Positions 23,520 to 35,035 of a DNA stretch of 64,000 bases are shown here, in pieces. Each line of letters starts with the position of its first letter. Position 1 is the stretch's first letter. Source of the DNA: Brachycybe producta (Eukaryota > Arthropoda > Diplopoda > Playtdesmida > Andrognathidae); the NCBI GenBank assembly GCA_036925085.1, contig JAUPFP010000044.1:310001-374000 (forward strand). The letters run 5' to 3'. A program made the translations under genes and the position numbers. Below the pieces are notes generated by a model, which saw nothing but the letters and a program-made list of their open reading frames with translations, was not told the origin of the DNA and searched no databases.

Positions 23520-24140
23520 CAGGGGTCGTCATACTTTTTTCTGAAAAGGGCCGGATTTTAAAATATTTTATGCTTTGCGGGTCAAAAAGAGTTTAGCGGT
23601 TAACAAAAAATTTAGTATTTGTGTCATTTTTGTCTGCTAAAAATGAGTAATAACAAAAGAAACAGGTAGTTAGAAATAGGTGAAAACTTCATTTGGCTCC
23701 GCCCTTTTTATGACGACTGGCAACTTCTAATTGGCTGGTTATGTAGTCTGACGTTGAAAAGGGCGGAGCATGTGACGTCAGACTACATAACCAGCCAATT
23801 AGAAGTTGCCAGTCGTCATAAAAAGGGCGGAGCCAACTGAAGTTTTCACCTATTTCTAACTGCCTGTCAAAAGAATGAACATTTTTGTTATCAGACAAAA
23901 TGACATATTCCAAAAATTTTCGTTAACCACTATGACGTCCACAAGCTTCAAAACTAATTTTTTTTTATAAGAAAAACGTTAATTTCAATAAAAAAAAAAT
24001 ACAAAACTTGAAGATTTTTACTAACTAAAAATGCAATTAATAGAAAATATAAATGTAAATGAACCCGAATTTCATTTGAATTGCATTCATAGCTTGTCGG
24101 GATACATCTGGCCCGCGGACCGTAGTTTGCCGACTTCTTG
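23520..24140. mobile_element. hAT-like non-autonomous element, interrupted
   Basis: The left end is CAGGGGTCGTCATACTTTTT followed by CTGAAAAGGGCCGGAT. The right end is GGCCCGCGGACCGTAGTTTG then CCGACTTCTTG, an imperfect complement. This end type is typical of hAT (Charlie-like) elements. The flanks gtatagat and gtatatag could be an eroded 8-bp duplication. Minus the nested 206-bp hairpin and its duplication the element is about 407 bp, with no transposase frame. Confidence 0.75.
23662..23867. mobile_element. 206-bp hairpin MITE (ACAGGCAGTTAGAAAT family), copy 1, nested in a hAT-like element
   Basis: The ends are ACAGGTAGTTAGAAAT and its complement. Both sides carry a perfect 8-bp duplication, caaaagaa (23654-23661 and 23868-23875). 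This copy is almost perfectly symmetric: its left inner arm reads GGCTGGTTATGTAGTCTGACG, matching its right arm, while the other five copies differ between arms there. It contains three GGGCGGAG boxes and GTGACGTCA. It sits inside the hAT-like element 23520-24140, so it is the younger insertion. Confidence 0.9.
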
Positions 24141-24904
24141 GTATATAGATTGTTGTAGACATATTATATATACGTTTACGGACGGACCTTACCGAACTGA
24201 TAAATTTAATAATTTAAACTATTTTTAGATTATAATTAATATTTCTTTTTGTGGAAAAAAACCACTAAATTTTTTTGATCAAAAAAATTTAGTTATAAAT
24301 CAGGTCATGGAAAACTTGATTATTAATAATTTTTTTTGGGAGGAATTCTTTTCTCTTTATCTCTTTTTCTGTAATTTTTATTTTAACAAATTAAAATAAT
24401 AGAAATTTTTATATCACACACAAACACACTTTTGATATCAATTTTATTATAAGTGGGATATTAACATAACCTCTTTTGTATTCTTAAATTACATTTTACG
24501 TCACAAGAAGAAGAAGAAGAAAAAAAAAGGGCTGATTATTTTGCAACAAAAATGACTCATAATATTTATAATAATAGAAACCAAATTCGATTATTAAGTT
24601 TAGTTGTTGACAAACAATGCATCATATTTTTTTATTTACACCTGGAATTATTATTTTTTTTATTTATTGAAAGATTATTTTTTTTTTTCGGTTTCCATTT
24701 TTTTTTTATCAGTTGAAAAAATCAGAACGAGAAACTTATTAAAATAACGTCCATACACGCGATGGGGCCGGTGCCCCTTCTAGTCTGTTCCTCCCTTCTC
24801 TCCACTCAACACTGAAGAAAAAAAAATGCAGGTGGACAACAACAATTTCTTTGCAAAGTTTTGTCCACTAAAATATTTTTTTTTAAATATAATAAATTTA
24901 TTAA

Positions 24905-24906
<2 letters not shown>

Positions 24907-24972
<66 letters not shown>
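24907..24972. repeat. (GA)n microsatellite, about 66 bp
   Basis: Uninterrupted GA repeats. Other notable GA tracts: 7634-7656, 15988-16014, 43350-43371 and 50502-50538; CT at 36440-36458. Confidence 0.97.
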
Positions 24973-24975
<3 letters not shown>

Positions 24976-25196
24976 CATATGGCGTATACATAAATTACAT
25001 GGATATTAATTGATATGCGTAGAAAACACTTTAAATTGCCGACCCAAACAAGTGTGTAATTTAGTAATTAGCGCCTCGAAACACATACACTGTACTTCTA
25101 GGTCAATTGAGTGCGTTTTTTTTAACTGAACAACCTCAAAAAAAAAATAAGTAATAATAAAAAGAAACTTATACTGAAATAAAAAAATGTATTTAA

Positions 25197-26085
25197 GTTT
25201 GGGTTGGATCACACATGCAGAAAAAACACAAAAAGCATGACGGTGTAATTGGAACTTATTATATTCAAATGAGACGGATTGGTATCGCAGGGAATAATTG
25301 TTTATTTTGAAAATGCATTTTTATGCTGTTTTGGACTAAATAGTCTTGTCCCTTTCACACAGGTCCTCTGGGCTGCTTGCAAATTCGAACAGAAAGTTCT
25401 ACTGAAACAACAAAAGTAACGAATTCTGTAATTTGTAATTGTAATTATTTTTTGTTAAAAATCTAATTACTTTACAGTTACTTTTGTTTTTGTAAACTGC
25501 CTGACGAGTCATTGAATATTGCATCACTTGGACGTATTATTTCAACTCGTGTTCATAATAACCCAGTGGATGTATGCAAGACAACATTGTCTTCATATTT
25601 AGTCTATGTATAATTGTAATTATTTTTTTTAAAAAAATCTTAATTACTTTCTAATTTAATTATTTTTGTTTTCGTAAACTGCCTGACGAGTCAATGTTTA
25701 CTTCATCAATCAGAGATATTATTTCAACTCCCATTCATGACTCAGTGAAGTCAACGAGACAACGTTGTCTTCATATTAGTTGTGCAATAGACGATTCAAA
25801 AGTTAGGCTAAATTAGAGTGGGCGTGATTGAGATTTTACTATAAATGCTTATGACAATGCAACTTGTATGTGAAATGATAAAAGAACTTAGATTGAAAAG
25901 TAATTAAATTACTTTAAAAAATAGTAATAGTAATTAATTTCTTTTTAAAAAATCTGGTAATTGTTATTATTTTTAATGATGTAATTAATAATGTGTGAGA
26001 ACCCTTGAATGCAAAAAGACACAGAAATTTTATTCTGATTTTTATATTTTCTGCTCGGTTTTATGCATGTGTGATCCAACCCTAA
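25197..26085. mobile_element. About 0.9-kb TIR element, GGGTTGGATCACACATGCA ends, internal duplication
   Basis: AAGTTTGGGTTGGATCACACATGCAGAAAA on the left and TTTATGCATGTGTGATCCAACCCTAAG on the right. The interior has two tandem units of about 180 bp (25432-25615 and 25616-25795) sharing AACTGCCTGACGAGTCA, TTATTTCAACTC and ACAACRTTGTCTTCATATTAG, plus scattered AATTGTAATTATTTTT words. No transposase frame. Confidence 0.7.
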
Positions 26086-26503
26086 GTTTTTTCTTATAAA
26101 GCCAGGTGTGGCTTTTAATTTTTTAACTGAAAGCCAAACTTCCATTATGTGTGTTTGGCCTACAATAGAAATGGTTGAGCAACCGATGACACTCGAGCCA
26201 CAGTATCATATTTAAAGTTAACTTAGCCAAATTAAAGGTTGAACACCTTCACATTATTTCTTTATATTTTAAAATCTATAATAATAATCTGTAATTTAAA
26301 ATAAAAATTGGTGAAAACTTCGAAAAGAAGTGAACAAGATATACATATATGGAGGTAGCTGAACTTTCTTTTTAGAGAAAAAAGTTGTGTGAGTGATCTA
26401 CAATTGTGTAGCCTCTCTTCAAGGGCCTTTTGATTTCTTCTTATCTCGCTATTTCACTTTATAAAGATAACTAGTTAACTTCGAATTTCAGTTAATAAAT
26501 CAT

Positions 26504-27006
26504 TTTCACTACAAAAATTAACTGTAGTTTCATAACCAAGGTTATAGTTAACTGCAAACAACCTAGAAGTGGTACTTTTATGTGTTTTCATTAAAAAAAA
26601 GACTTGCCTGTGGTGAAATGATTGTGTCACCTGATGTTCCTGCAAACAGTTGTGCATTTTGGGAAATTTTCAATTATTCAGTCACTATCCGCCATGTTTT
26701 TTGTAGGCTAAATTTATTTAAACACAGGAAATGATGTATTTAACCATGCAATAATGTGGTTAACCACATTCTGTTAATCCAGTTAACTCCATTGTTTAGA
26801 AATTTAACCATGGTTAACATAACCCCATTTGTTTCTGATAGAAAACTAACTGGTTAACTTTTTAGGTTATTCTTTTGATTAGGAGCTAGCTGCATAGCCT
26901 CCATGCAGGTAGAAGTGTAGCTTTTCGCCTTAAGAGGCTATACGTGGCTGCTAATAAAAAAAATACCCATTTTTTTTTTAACTGCAGTTAATTTTTTGTA
27001 GTGGAA
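26504..27006. mobile_element. TIR element, TTTTCACTACAAAAATTAACTG ends
   Basis: The left end TTTTCACTACAAAAATTAACTGTAGTTT pairs with AACTGCAGTTAATTTTTTGTAGTGGAAC. Subterminal AACCAAGGTTATAGTTAACTGC and internal AACCATGGTTAACATAACC words repeat. Same family as 56252-56626. Confidence 0.68.
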
Positions 27007-27404
27007 CTGATAAGAAATTTCGTTCCAAGTGGAGGTGGTGCCATCTATTGACCACTCTCACCTATGGCAGAAAATGCACCATAAAGAGAGCGAGCTTAGT
27101 TGAGCTACCTCTATTAATATATCTTGACAGTCAAAAGAATAAAAAAAAACTGAGAAAAAATGTTACTTTTACGTTATTTTAATTAGCATAATAATTATTA
27201 TTGATAAAAACAAAAAAAAATGGTGAATATGATACAAATTAAATTGAAACACAGGGTGAGGGGGGAAAAATGGAAAAAAAAATACCCTTAAGACTTGTTA
27301 ACCTCCCCTTTTCTCTTCTCTTTTCTGTATATTTTTTGAGTGTGGTGGAGATTAATTTGAAGAGGCTGCGTGGCACCTCTATTAATTAGAACTGATTTGT
27401 TTTT

Positions 27405-27760
27405 TTTATTAGAAACTAGAAGAGTAAAATGAATCATATAAAAAATAATTTCGTGATGCCATTTTTCCAGAAAGCTTGGCACTTGAAATTCAATTTGAAT
27501 CTTCTGGGTAAAAGTAATAGTAGTAGCAGTATACTTACACCTGCCTGGAAACACCAATCAGAAAGCTCAATGTTTAGGCCACGCCCCACATCTAAATTTG
27601 GAGCTCTCTGATTGGTGTGCTAGGCTTTGTGTCTCGTTCAGAGGGTGTTTTTTTTTTCTTGTATATGGTCCTAAAATTTTTATGTAGTAGACCAATTTAA
27701 AATTGTAATATATTCTTATGTGATTCTTTTATTCTAGTTTCTAAAAAAAAATAAACTTTG
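27405..27760. mobile_element. TTTAGAAACTAGAAG fold-back with inner hairpin
   Basis: The left arm TTAGAAACTAGAAGAGTAAAATGAATCA pairs with TGTGATTCTTTTATTCTAGTTTCTAA at about 27720-27746. In the middle ACACCAATCAGAAAGCTC (27550) pairs with GAGCTCTCTGATTGGTGT (27600). It includes a GGAAACACC/CCACGCCCC stretch of unknown meaning. Confidence 0.6.
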
Positions 27761-27918
27761 AAAAGTCAATTCTGATAAAAGTTCACATAGGATTCAAGTA
27801 CTTCTTAAATTTTCCCCCTTTTTTATTCACTAGATTTTCTTTTTTCCTGTTTAACTTAGGGAGGGGGAGGGGAAGAAATTAGGCGCATTCGGAAACAAAA
27901 AGAAAAACCTGTTGAAAA

Positions 27919-28118
27919 CAGTAGAATCTCCACATTATCCGAATTAAACTTTGGACCGAAAGTCCGGATAATTCGGCAAATTGCCGTTTATTTATTTTAA
28001 TTATCTCCTTCACTATCAGAAAGTTAAAAGTCAAAAACAATGATAAACTAAAAAAAAAAACCATTTATTTTACCCGGAAGTCCGGATTATTTAGATCCGA
28101 GTAATCGAGATTCTACCG
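27919..28118. mobile_element. TIR element, CAGTAGAATCTCCA...ATCCG ends
   Basis: CAGTAGAATCTCCACATTATCCGAATT on the left; CCGGATTATTTAGATCCGAGTAATCGAGATTCTACCG on the right. Repeated GTCCGGATAATTCGG words. Pogo-like in style. A related fragment (CCGGACTTTCGATAATCCG ... GTATAATCGAGATTCTAC) lies at 23198-23262. Confidence 0.65.
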
Positions 28119-28219
28119 CATCTGTAAAGAAAACAAAAAAGCTGTGTCCAGAAACAACATGTGGACGTGGTTATCTGCAAAGAAAACATGTCTGAGAACC
28201 ATGTTGGCTCCACCTACTT

Positions 28220-28269
28220 TTCTCAAGAAAGCAAGCATCGAATATCCACCATGCTTGCTTTCTTGAGAA
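28220..28269. repeat. Perfect 19-bp hairpin in a dispersed repeat
   Basis: TTCTCAAGAAAGCAAGCAT and ATGCTTGCTTTCTTGAGAA are exact complements with a 12-nt loop. Downstream, ATGAGGTTTCT/AGAAACCTCAT forms a second small hairpin (28358-28386). Part of the block recurs near 60190-60345 (TTGCAAACATGTCATCTACAT, TTTCTCGAGAAAGCAAAGCATGG). Confidence 0.75.
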
Positions 28270-28389
28270 GATTAAGTTGAATATTAGGCGAGGTATAGAA
28301 AAAAAGCTTTCGAAGAAGCACTTTGCAATCTATGTCATGTTTGCAAAATAGCCTCTATGAGGTTTCTATGACTTAGAAACCTCATGTTT

Positions 28390-29091
28390 GAGAAGAAAAT
28401 GGTAAAATCAAGTCTATCCGGGAATTCTTTACAGCACAAAGGAAATCTTTAGTTTCCGATTGCGCCCATTATTACATAATTCAGGATTTTTTTTAAAAAA
28501 AACAAAACAATTAATTACCACCTGATGAAGATGACAATTGGGCGTGCAAATTCAGTTTTTGTTTTAATTTTCATAATAAAAAAAAATTCCTCCTCTCTTG
28601 TTTAATCCTCATGAGAGGAAAAGGGGTGGGGGTCATCTAACTCCATTGATGATTATGATGATGACCCCTCTTCTACCCTCTCCCTACCTCCCCCCTTCCA
28701 CCACACACACACCCTCATTTCCTACCTGTCCGTCCTAAAAATGAGTTGTGTGTGCGGGTGGATGCTGTTGACATATTTCGGATTCTTCTTGTTTTATTTT
28801 GATGGCTTTTTTTTTACTTGGCACTGGTTGCCCCTCCCCCATTCCCCCCTCAATGCCCCCCCTCTCTTAATAAAGGATGACTTCATGATTATTCGCTTGG
28901 TGGCGCTGTCTGTCCTCTTTGTTTTCTCCGTCCCTATATTAATACATAGATAAGAAAATAAAAAAAATACACATCTATGTAATTATTATTATTAATTACT
29001 AGAACAACCAATGATTATGTTTTTTCGATTTTTTTTAAAAGGACTGGTTAGAGAGTAGAGCTTAAGATAGTTTATGAAGAGTTGTTTTTTC
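28390..29091. other. No gene seen
   Basis: Low complexity with purine and pyrimidine tracts. The open frame at 28741-28953 is a hydrophobic translation of T-rich sequence, not a recognisable protein. A TAGAGGCTAG-family remnant begins near 29038. Confidence 0.45.
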
Positions 29092-29297
29092 ACAGGCAGT
29101 TAGAAATCGGAGAGAACTTCAGTTGGCTCCGCCCTTTTTATGACGACCGGCAACTTCTAATTGGTTTGTTGTGTGGTTCGACGTTGAAAAGGGCGGAGCA
29201 TGTGACGTCAGACTACATAACCAGCCAATTAGAAGTTGCCGGTCGTCATAACAAGGGCGGAGCCAATTGAAGTTCTCTCCGATTTCTAACTGCCTGT
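29092..29297. mobile_element. 206-bp hairpin MITE, copy 2
   Basis: Starts ACAGGCAGTTAGAAATCGG and ends with the complement. The flanks are gttttttc and gttttttt, an 8-bp duplication with one mismatch. It carries the TTGGCTCCGCCC, AAGGGCGGAGCATGTGACGTCA and GGGCGGAGCC motifs. Confidence 0.88.
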
Positions 29298-29324
29298 GTT
29301 TTTTTTCTGATCTCTCTTGATTTA

Positions 29325-29650
29325 AGTCTAATTCTGTTTTTCAGGAGCTTTAGAAACTAGAATGGGTAGCTCAGTCATAGGATATTTTCATGTTGAGATC
29401 TTTCAAAATAAACTTTTTGTAGACAAAATTTTTTTAAAAAAAATACTGTCTGCTTAAAATTGCGACGTTTTTTAAACTCAAAATAAAAAGTTTGTTTTGA
29501 AGAAGAAGAAAAAAATATCAATATAAAAATACCCTTAAATAATTGAGCTACCCTTCTAGTTTCTGAAACACATTCAAGTTTTTCTTCATTTTGCATCTGA
29601 AATACAGAATAATCAGATTTCGAAAGGCGTTTTGTACTTTAAAAAACGCT
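29325..29650. mobile_element. TTTAGAAACTAGAAG fold-back element
   Basis: The left arm TTTAGAAACTAGAATGGGTAGCTCAGTCATAGGATATTTTCATGTTGAG pairs with ATCAATATAAAAATACCCTTAAATAATTGAGCTACCCTTCTAGTTTCTGAAACAC. The outer arm AATACAGAATAATCAGATTTCGAAAGGCG is retained on the right. Remnants of the TAGAGGCTAG family flank it on both sides (29040-29070 and 29645-29710). Confidence 0.7.
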
Positions 29651-30045
29651 AGCCTTTAACCAGTATTTTTTAAATAGAAAGAAAAAAATCATAATTGTGT
29701 TTGCTCTAATTATATGCAAATATTAATTAAATCTCAAATATAAGAGAAAGAAAGAAAGAAAACCTCGAAGAAAGTTAATTTTACATAACGCCATTTTAAT
29801 TCAACATTTTTGTTTTAGAGAGAAAAAATGTTTTGACAAAAAAAAACACAATAAATTTGAGTAATTTACATAAGAAAGTTGAGATAGGAATTTTTTTTTT
29901 AAAAAAAAACCCAAGATGGCGGGAGAAGAAAGGACCCCCTAAACAATATTAGAACCGAAGAGGTTTTTCTTAAGAAATGAGAGAGACATTTGAACAAGAA
30001 GAAGAAGAAGAAGAAAATAAAGAACAAGTAACGCAGAAGCAATGC

Positions 30046-30217
30046 AAGGGCGCTCTCTCTCTATTGCGCATGTACAGAATGCAGTAATTTGCTTTCTGCA
30101 AGGTTTAGATTTCCAGTTAAGATTTTAGTAACTTGTGGTTTGATTGGCGCGTTCGGAAGGGGGGGGATGGTGGCGCACAGTAATGGGCATGCGCAGTAGA
30201 GAGCGCAGCTCAATGAT
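30046..30217. mobile_element. Short element with GGGCGCTCTCT...TGCGCATG ends
   Basis: AAGGGCGCTCTCTCTCTATTGCGCATG on the left; GGGCATGCGCAGTAGAGAGCGCAGC on the right. The right end holds GGCATGCGCAGT, which resembles an NRF-1 site. The interior has GATTGGCGCGTTCGG. Confidence 0.5.
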
Positions 30218-31489
30218 TGCTTGTGCATTACCTGATGGCCTTGTATTAACACCATAAATGGCCTTAAAAAGAAAAAAAAAAAACAATTGGTATTTTTAAA
30301 TGACTAATGGGGGGGGGGGGGGGGGAAGAGGTTAATATTATGATCTATTTAACTTGAAGTGCATTTTGTGTGTATTGTCGCTTCTATTAAAAGGAGATAG
30401 AAATAATAATAATAATAATAATAATGCCCACTTATATATTTCTGATTATAAGTTGGAGTTTTTTCTCTTATTTCAATTGTTGTCATTCTACAATCTTATA
30501 TTTTTGAAAGACAAGGGGAGAGAGGTTTCTTTTTTTTTTAGAGGAATAATAGTTATAATAACAATAGCTCAAAGATTTTCATACAAAGAGAGTCACAAAT
30601 TTAAGATTAAATTTGCTTATTCATTGAAGCACTTTTAAAGTAAATTTCAACTTAAGTTTAGAAACTTTTTTATTTTGAATCACTGATGATGATGATGTCG
30701 GTCTTTTTATTTTTCTATAGGCTTTTTTCTACTGGCTTTTATAATTTTTTATTTTAGAACAAGAAACTCTCAGACAGTTTCTTTTTAGTCTCTCTCTCTT
30801 GAGTCTTATGATCGCCATCATTATCATTATCATCATTATCAATTAGTAGCTATTTTGACTTTACATTGAAAATGTTTTAAAGCCGACGATTGTCTCTGAT
30901 GCAGAAAATTCTTCCCCCCCCCATCTTTTTTCTGAAACTTATGCTTCATTTATAGTCGGTATATTTTGCGATCAATACAAAATATTCTCTTCCTGATCTT
31001 ATTTATAGAATGGGTAATCAGAAATTTTATTTTCAAAGAACCTGTTTAGAGAGGTTAGAAATGATATGCTTAACTATCACCACTATAGCATCTTAAACTT
31101 CTGAATAAATTTATGTTCCATCTGAAACGACAATTGAGGATTGGAGGTGGAGGCTAAGCAATTTGATTATACAATTAGTATGTTGGTGGTGGAGGAGGTC
31201 CTTTAATAACTATAGCCTCTACTGGGAGCAGTTTTTTGCTTTCGACACCAGTCGCCAAAAAAAAAAGGCGTCTTCAAATTTCATTTTAATTTCTAAATAA
31301 AGGCTAATTATTTCTAATTTTACTGATGATGATTTAATAAAAAAAAAATTAATCACAATGGTCAACAATAACCAGGAACCAAATAAGTCCAACTTATAGT
31401 AGCTTAATACATAATGGTGAAAACACCAAAATTTACAAGGACCCAACGTTTCAAGAGTTGATTTCCTAAATCAACAATCAGGGTCACAG

Positions 31490-31696
31490 ACATGCATTTA
31501 GAAATCGGGGAAAACACAAGTTGGCTCCGCCCTTTTTATGACGACCGGGAACTTCTATTTGGTTTGTTGTGTGGTTCGACGTTGAAAAGGGCGGAGCATG
31601 TGACGTCAAACTACATAACCAACCAATTAGAAGTTGTTGGTCGTCATAAAAAAGGGCGGAGCCAACTTGTGTTTGTCCCGATTTCTAAATGCCTGT
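31490..31696. mobile_element. 206-bp hairpin MITE, copy 3 (ATTTAGAAATCGGGGAAAACACAAG subfamily)
   Basis: Ends ACATGCATTTAGAAATCGG and CGATTTCTAAATGCCTGT. It is flanked by a perfect 9-bp direct repeat, gggtcacag (31481-31489 and 31697-31705). The subfamily change ACTTCAG to ACACAAG is present on both arms (right arm CTTGTGT). It has GC boxes, and reads TGACGTCAAAC in place of TGACGTCAGAC. Confidence 0.88.
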
Positions 31697-32439
31697 GGGT
31701 CACAGCAGTTTCACATTTCACATTTGAACAAGTAGAAGTGACACCCTTTATTATTCTGAATTCTAGTCTCTAACCAGGTTCATTCAGTAAGTGAAAAATG
31801 CATTTTTTGGGGGAGGGGAAGGACACACAATCAAGATTCTCTTGCTCTCTGTGCCAAAAACCTATAGTTGTGTCACCACTGCTAGCCTCCACATCCAACT
31901 ACTGTTGCCCTTTGTAATTGTACTGTTGTTTAAAGCTCTTCTAGTTTTTTTTACCAGGTTCTTTGACTGACAAAAAAGATTTTATCTGGTTGTCTTTTAG
32001 TTTATTTCCAATAATTATCAAATTAGTAGTTGAAAATGAATTTTAATCATAAATTTCTAAGACACATCTTTAAAAATGAACAAAGATGGAAATATTCACT
32101 TTTTGTCTAATGGAAACAGGGGCCAAAAATTTAAATTTAAATATCAATCTGAGATTACGTCATCGCCAAATATTGTGAGATTATAAATTAATACAATATT
32201 TATGTTAAGAAATAACACGAATTAACGACGGTTTTTTTTTTGAAAGAAATATTCACAATATGTACAACAAAAAGCATACAAAATTGAAATAATTATAAAT
32301 AATTAATTGTTCTCTTTCTCAACATTTATTAGATTTTGTACGAAAGGTTGTTGTTATTGATATGCCTGACACCACAAATCGTTCTTCTTCTTACCAAAGA
32401 GTCATTTTTTGTGTGTTGATTTACAGTGAAGAAATTCAT

Positions 32440-32890
32440 TATCTCTTAGAAACTAGAATAGTTTATTATGCTTATTATATAAAAGTATTTTCATTGAATT
32501 TTGACAATAATTTTTCCATTAAATTATATCTGGGGGGCCTTACAGAAAATCACAACACAGAGTGATGATATTTTTTAAAATAAACCTTTTTATGGTAGTT
32601 TGAAAATGATAAAATTTTGTGTTTTTTTTTTAATTTTGCATCAAAAGGGAATTTTTTTAAAATAAATTAAAATTTATATTTTTAAAAAAATATCATTAAT
32701 TAAAATACTTTCAGATATAAAAACTATTTCTAGTTTTTTTAAGATTTTGCTGAAATTCACTTTTAATGTTGACAAAAAAATCTTAATCATTATGAAATTT
32801 TTCATAAAAAAAATCATCATGAAAATACTTTCAGCATATTAATTATTAAACCTTTCTAGTTTCTAACAACATTTTAAATATTTTTGTTTT
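32440..32890. mobile_element. Diverged TTTAGAAACTAGAA fold-back element(s)
   Basis: TTAGAAACTAGAATAG at 32450 and complementary CTAGTTTTTTTAAGATTTTG at about 32730 and CCTTTCTAGTTTCTAACAAC at 32850 bracket AT-rich arms with AATAAACCTTTTTATG and AAATACTTTCAG words. At least two overlapping copies are likely. Confidence 0.5.
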
Positions 32891-33898
32891 GTTTTTTAAA
32901 AAAAAAAAGTTGCTTTCATAAAGTTTACGTCGATATTTACACAAAAGTTTTACGTTGGAACTTCGAACTGCGGTTAACAAATCTACTGATGAACCGAATC
33001 AACTTTTAAAAAGTAACTCAAGTAACTTTCAGTTACTTTTATGTTTCAGGGGGGTTAGTTAAGTCCCATCTGTTGCTAAATATATAAATTATGAACTCTA
33101 TCCTCACATTATGGATAGAGAGGAGGGGAGATTAGAAGAGGAGAGAGAGAGAGGTGGGTCGGGGTATAATTCAGCTTTATTTTGGATGGGGGGGGGGTTT
33201 GTTGTCCGGCAAAATATACCCATTATTTTTTTGGCGCCTTGGCGGGTCTTTTTTTTTTTGTCTTCCTCCTTCTCTTCCTTTTGGCATCCCAATCCCGGTT
33301 TTTTTTTAAAAAAAAAGGGGGGTTTGTCGTTCCAGTTCACTTTGTTGTTTTTTTTTGTTGTTGTTGGGCCAATATATATAAGTCAATCATGTTGGTGCCG
33401 TTAATGTAAGAAATTGGTTTTAACTTTGACCGACACAAGAAGAACAAATGAAAAACAGTTCGTCTTCTCTTCCTTCCAGAAAAAAAAAAAAAAGATGGAC
33501 AGTTTAATTGTTCAAAATTGCGATTTAGGCCTTGTGTGTGTCTACTCTATATATGTACTGTATATGTGTTGAGTTGAAGAAATTTTCTTTAACCCCATTG
33601 TCTTGAGTATATTAAGGATGTCCAAAAAATGCCCTCTTCTTTGAAAGTGGGGGTCCAAAAACTCTTCTTCTTTCTGAGGGTTTTTTTTTGTTTTTCATAA
33701 CGAGATTGGCTCCATCTAGTCTGCTTTTTCTATATAGTAAACCAACAAGAGTAGAAGATGGAGTTTAAAAACACTCTTGGGTTTTGGAAAATGGCCTCTA
33801 ACACCTTTTCATTTTCACCTGTCAAAAAAAAAGTAACTTTGGAAGTTTTTTTTTGGAGGGGAGAGGCTGAGTGGCGAGAAAAGGTGGCTCCCTATCCT

Positions 33899-34198
33899 GG
33901 GTGCCGCTGAATAAGCGCCAAAATGGAAGAAAGTTTGAAACGCCAAATAGCATTAACACCAAACTGAATAACCACCAAATGGAATAAACGCCAAACTGAA
34001 TAAGCACCAAATGGAATAAACGCCAAACTGATTAAACGCCAAATCGAACAAACACCAAACTGAATAACTACCAGATTTTTGGCTTATATTCAGCTTAGCG
34101 TTTATTCAGCTTGGCGCTTATTCAGTTTTGTCACTTGTTCAATTTGATGCTTATTCGATTTGGTTGTTATTCACTTTGGCGCTTATTCAGCGTCACCC
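33899..34198. mobile_element. Fold-back of short tandem repeats (CCAAACTGAATAAGCG), 300 bp
   Basis: Ends GGGTGCCGCTGAATAAGCGCCAAA and TTTGGCGCTTATTCAGCGTCACCC. The left half is a run of units of about 16-20 bp on the theme CCAAACTGAATAAACG; the right half is the same theme reversed (TTTGGCGCTTATTCAG). The turn is at ACCAGATTTTTGGCT near 34075. Shorter relatives are at 5395-5525, 21361-21428 and 35262-35340. Confidence 0.78.
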
Positions 34199-34254
34199 TC
34201 TCTATCTTCTCAAACGCTCACATCGCTATTGAAGTGATGTTATGGGTTATGAGG

Positions 34255-34390
34255 TTATGGTTTAACACGAAATTGAAAGACCCGAGATATTTTTTTTCGT
34301 ATTAAACGAATTTCGTATTAAAAGAAAGAATTTTTATGTTATTTTAAAAGGTCAGATCGAAAAAAAAAATGTTATTCGATTTATCTTAAC
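34255..34390. mobile_element. Fragment of the TTTAACACGAAA family
   Basis: GGTTTAACACGAAATTGAAAGACCCGAGATATTTTTTTTCGTATTAAACGAATTTCGTATTAAAAG, then AAAGGTCAGATCG and a TTATTCGATTTATCTTAACAC end. Confidence 0.55.
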
Positions 34391-35035
34391 ACTAAAAATT
34401 CATTCACTGTATTTTACAATCAATTAAGTTTTTATTTGTATTATTGATTTATTATTATTGATTATACATATTATTATATAAAGACAAATAAGGGATTGAG
34501 CTATCAATGTCAAAACCGGATTAATTTTTTTTTTTTACTTTGTGAATGAAATTTAAATGATTGATTGATTGATTTTGATTGAAAGGGGTGAAATTAAATT
34601 TTTTTTCTCTTGAGTTTTCCAAAAGTTATTAATTAAATCTCGGGTTTTAGAGAGAGAGAGAGAGAAAGATCGAAAAAAAAAGGTTGGCATTTTGAGGAAA
34701 AATATCATTAAAAGTAATAATAACAGCAGAATTGACTGAATGAATTAATGAATGGACCACCTCCTTCATATTACAAAAGAGTATTGTGGTTGTCGCATTT
34801 GATAATTGCTTGACGGTAGTAAGGAGTTGCTTACATCTGTTGTACAGCATTATTTAGTTGTTCATTATGTGTTTGTAAATTACTAGCAAGTATGCCTGCA
34901 GTAAAATGTCCATTTTACAGCTAAAGGAAGATACCAAAGATCAGTCAGTAGTAGCCTTCAGGAAAGAAGGCGTTTTGTGAAAAATCAGCAAAAAATTCAA
35001 AAAGGAAGACATCCAAGATGGCGGCAGTACAGCTG

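Larger units (their letters stand above)
30218..33898. other. No gene seen apart from listed repeats
   Basis: AT-rich with GAT/AAT microsatellites, a G run at 30309-30325 and purine-rich tracts at 33110-33160. The overlapping open frames at 33104-33409 are low-complexity reads of one T/G-rich stretch. Confidence 0.45.

Noticed and set aside
23689-23913. Open frames across the 206-bp hairpin copies (23689, 29082, 31492, 35063, 37077)
   Set aside because: The similar peptides are translations of the same hairpin DNA, which is palindromic and lacks any protein-family signature.
33104-33409. Overlapping plus and minus open frames
   Set aside because: Low-complexity T/G-rich sequence; three frames open at once indicates few stop codons, not coding.
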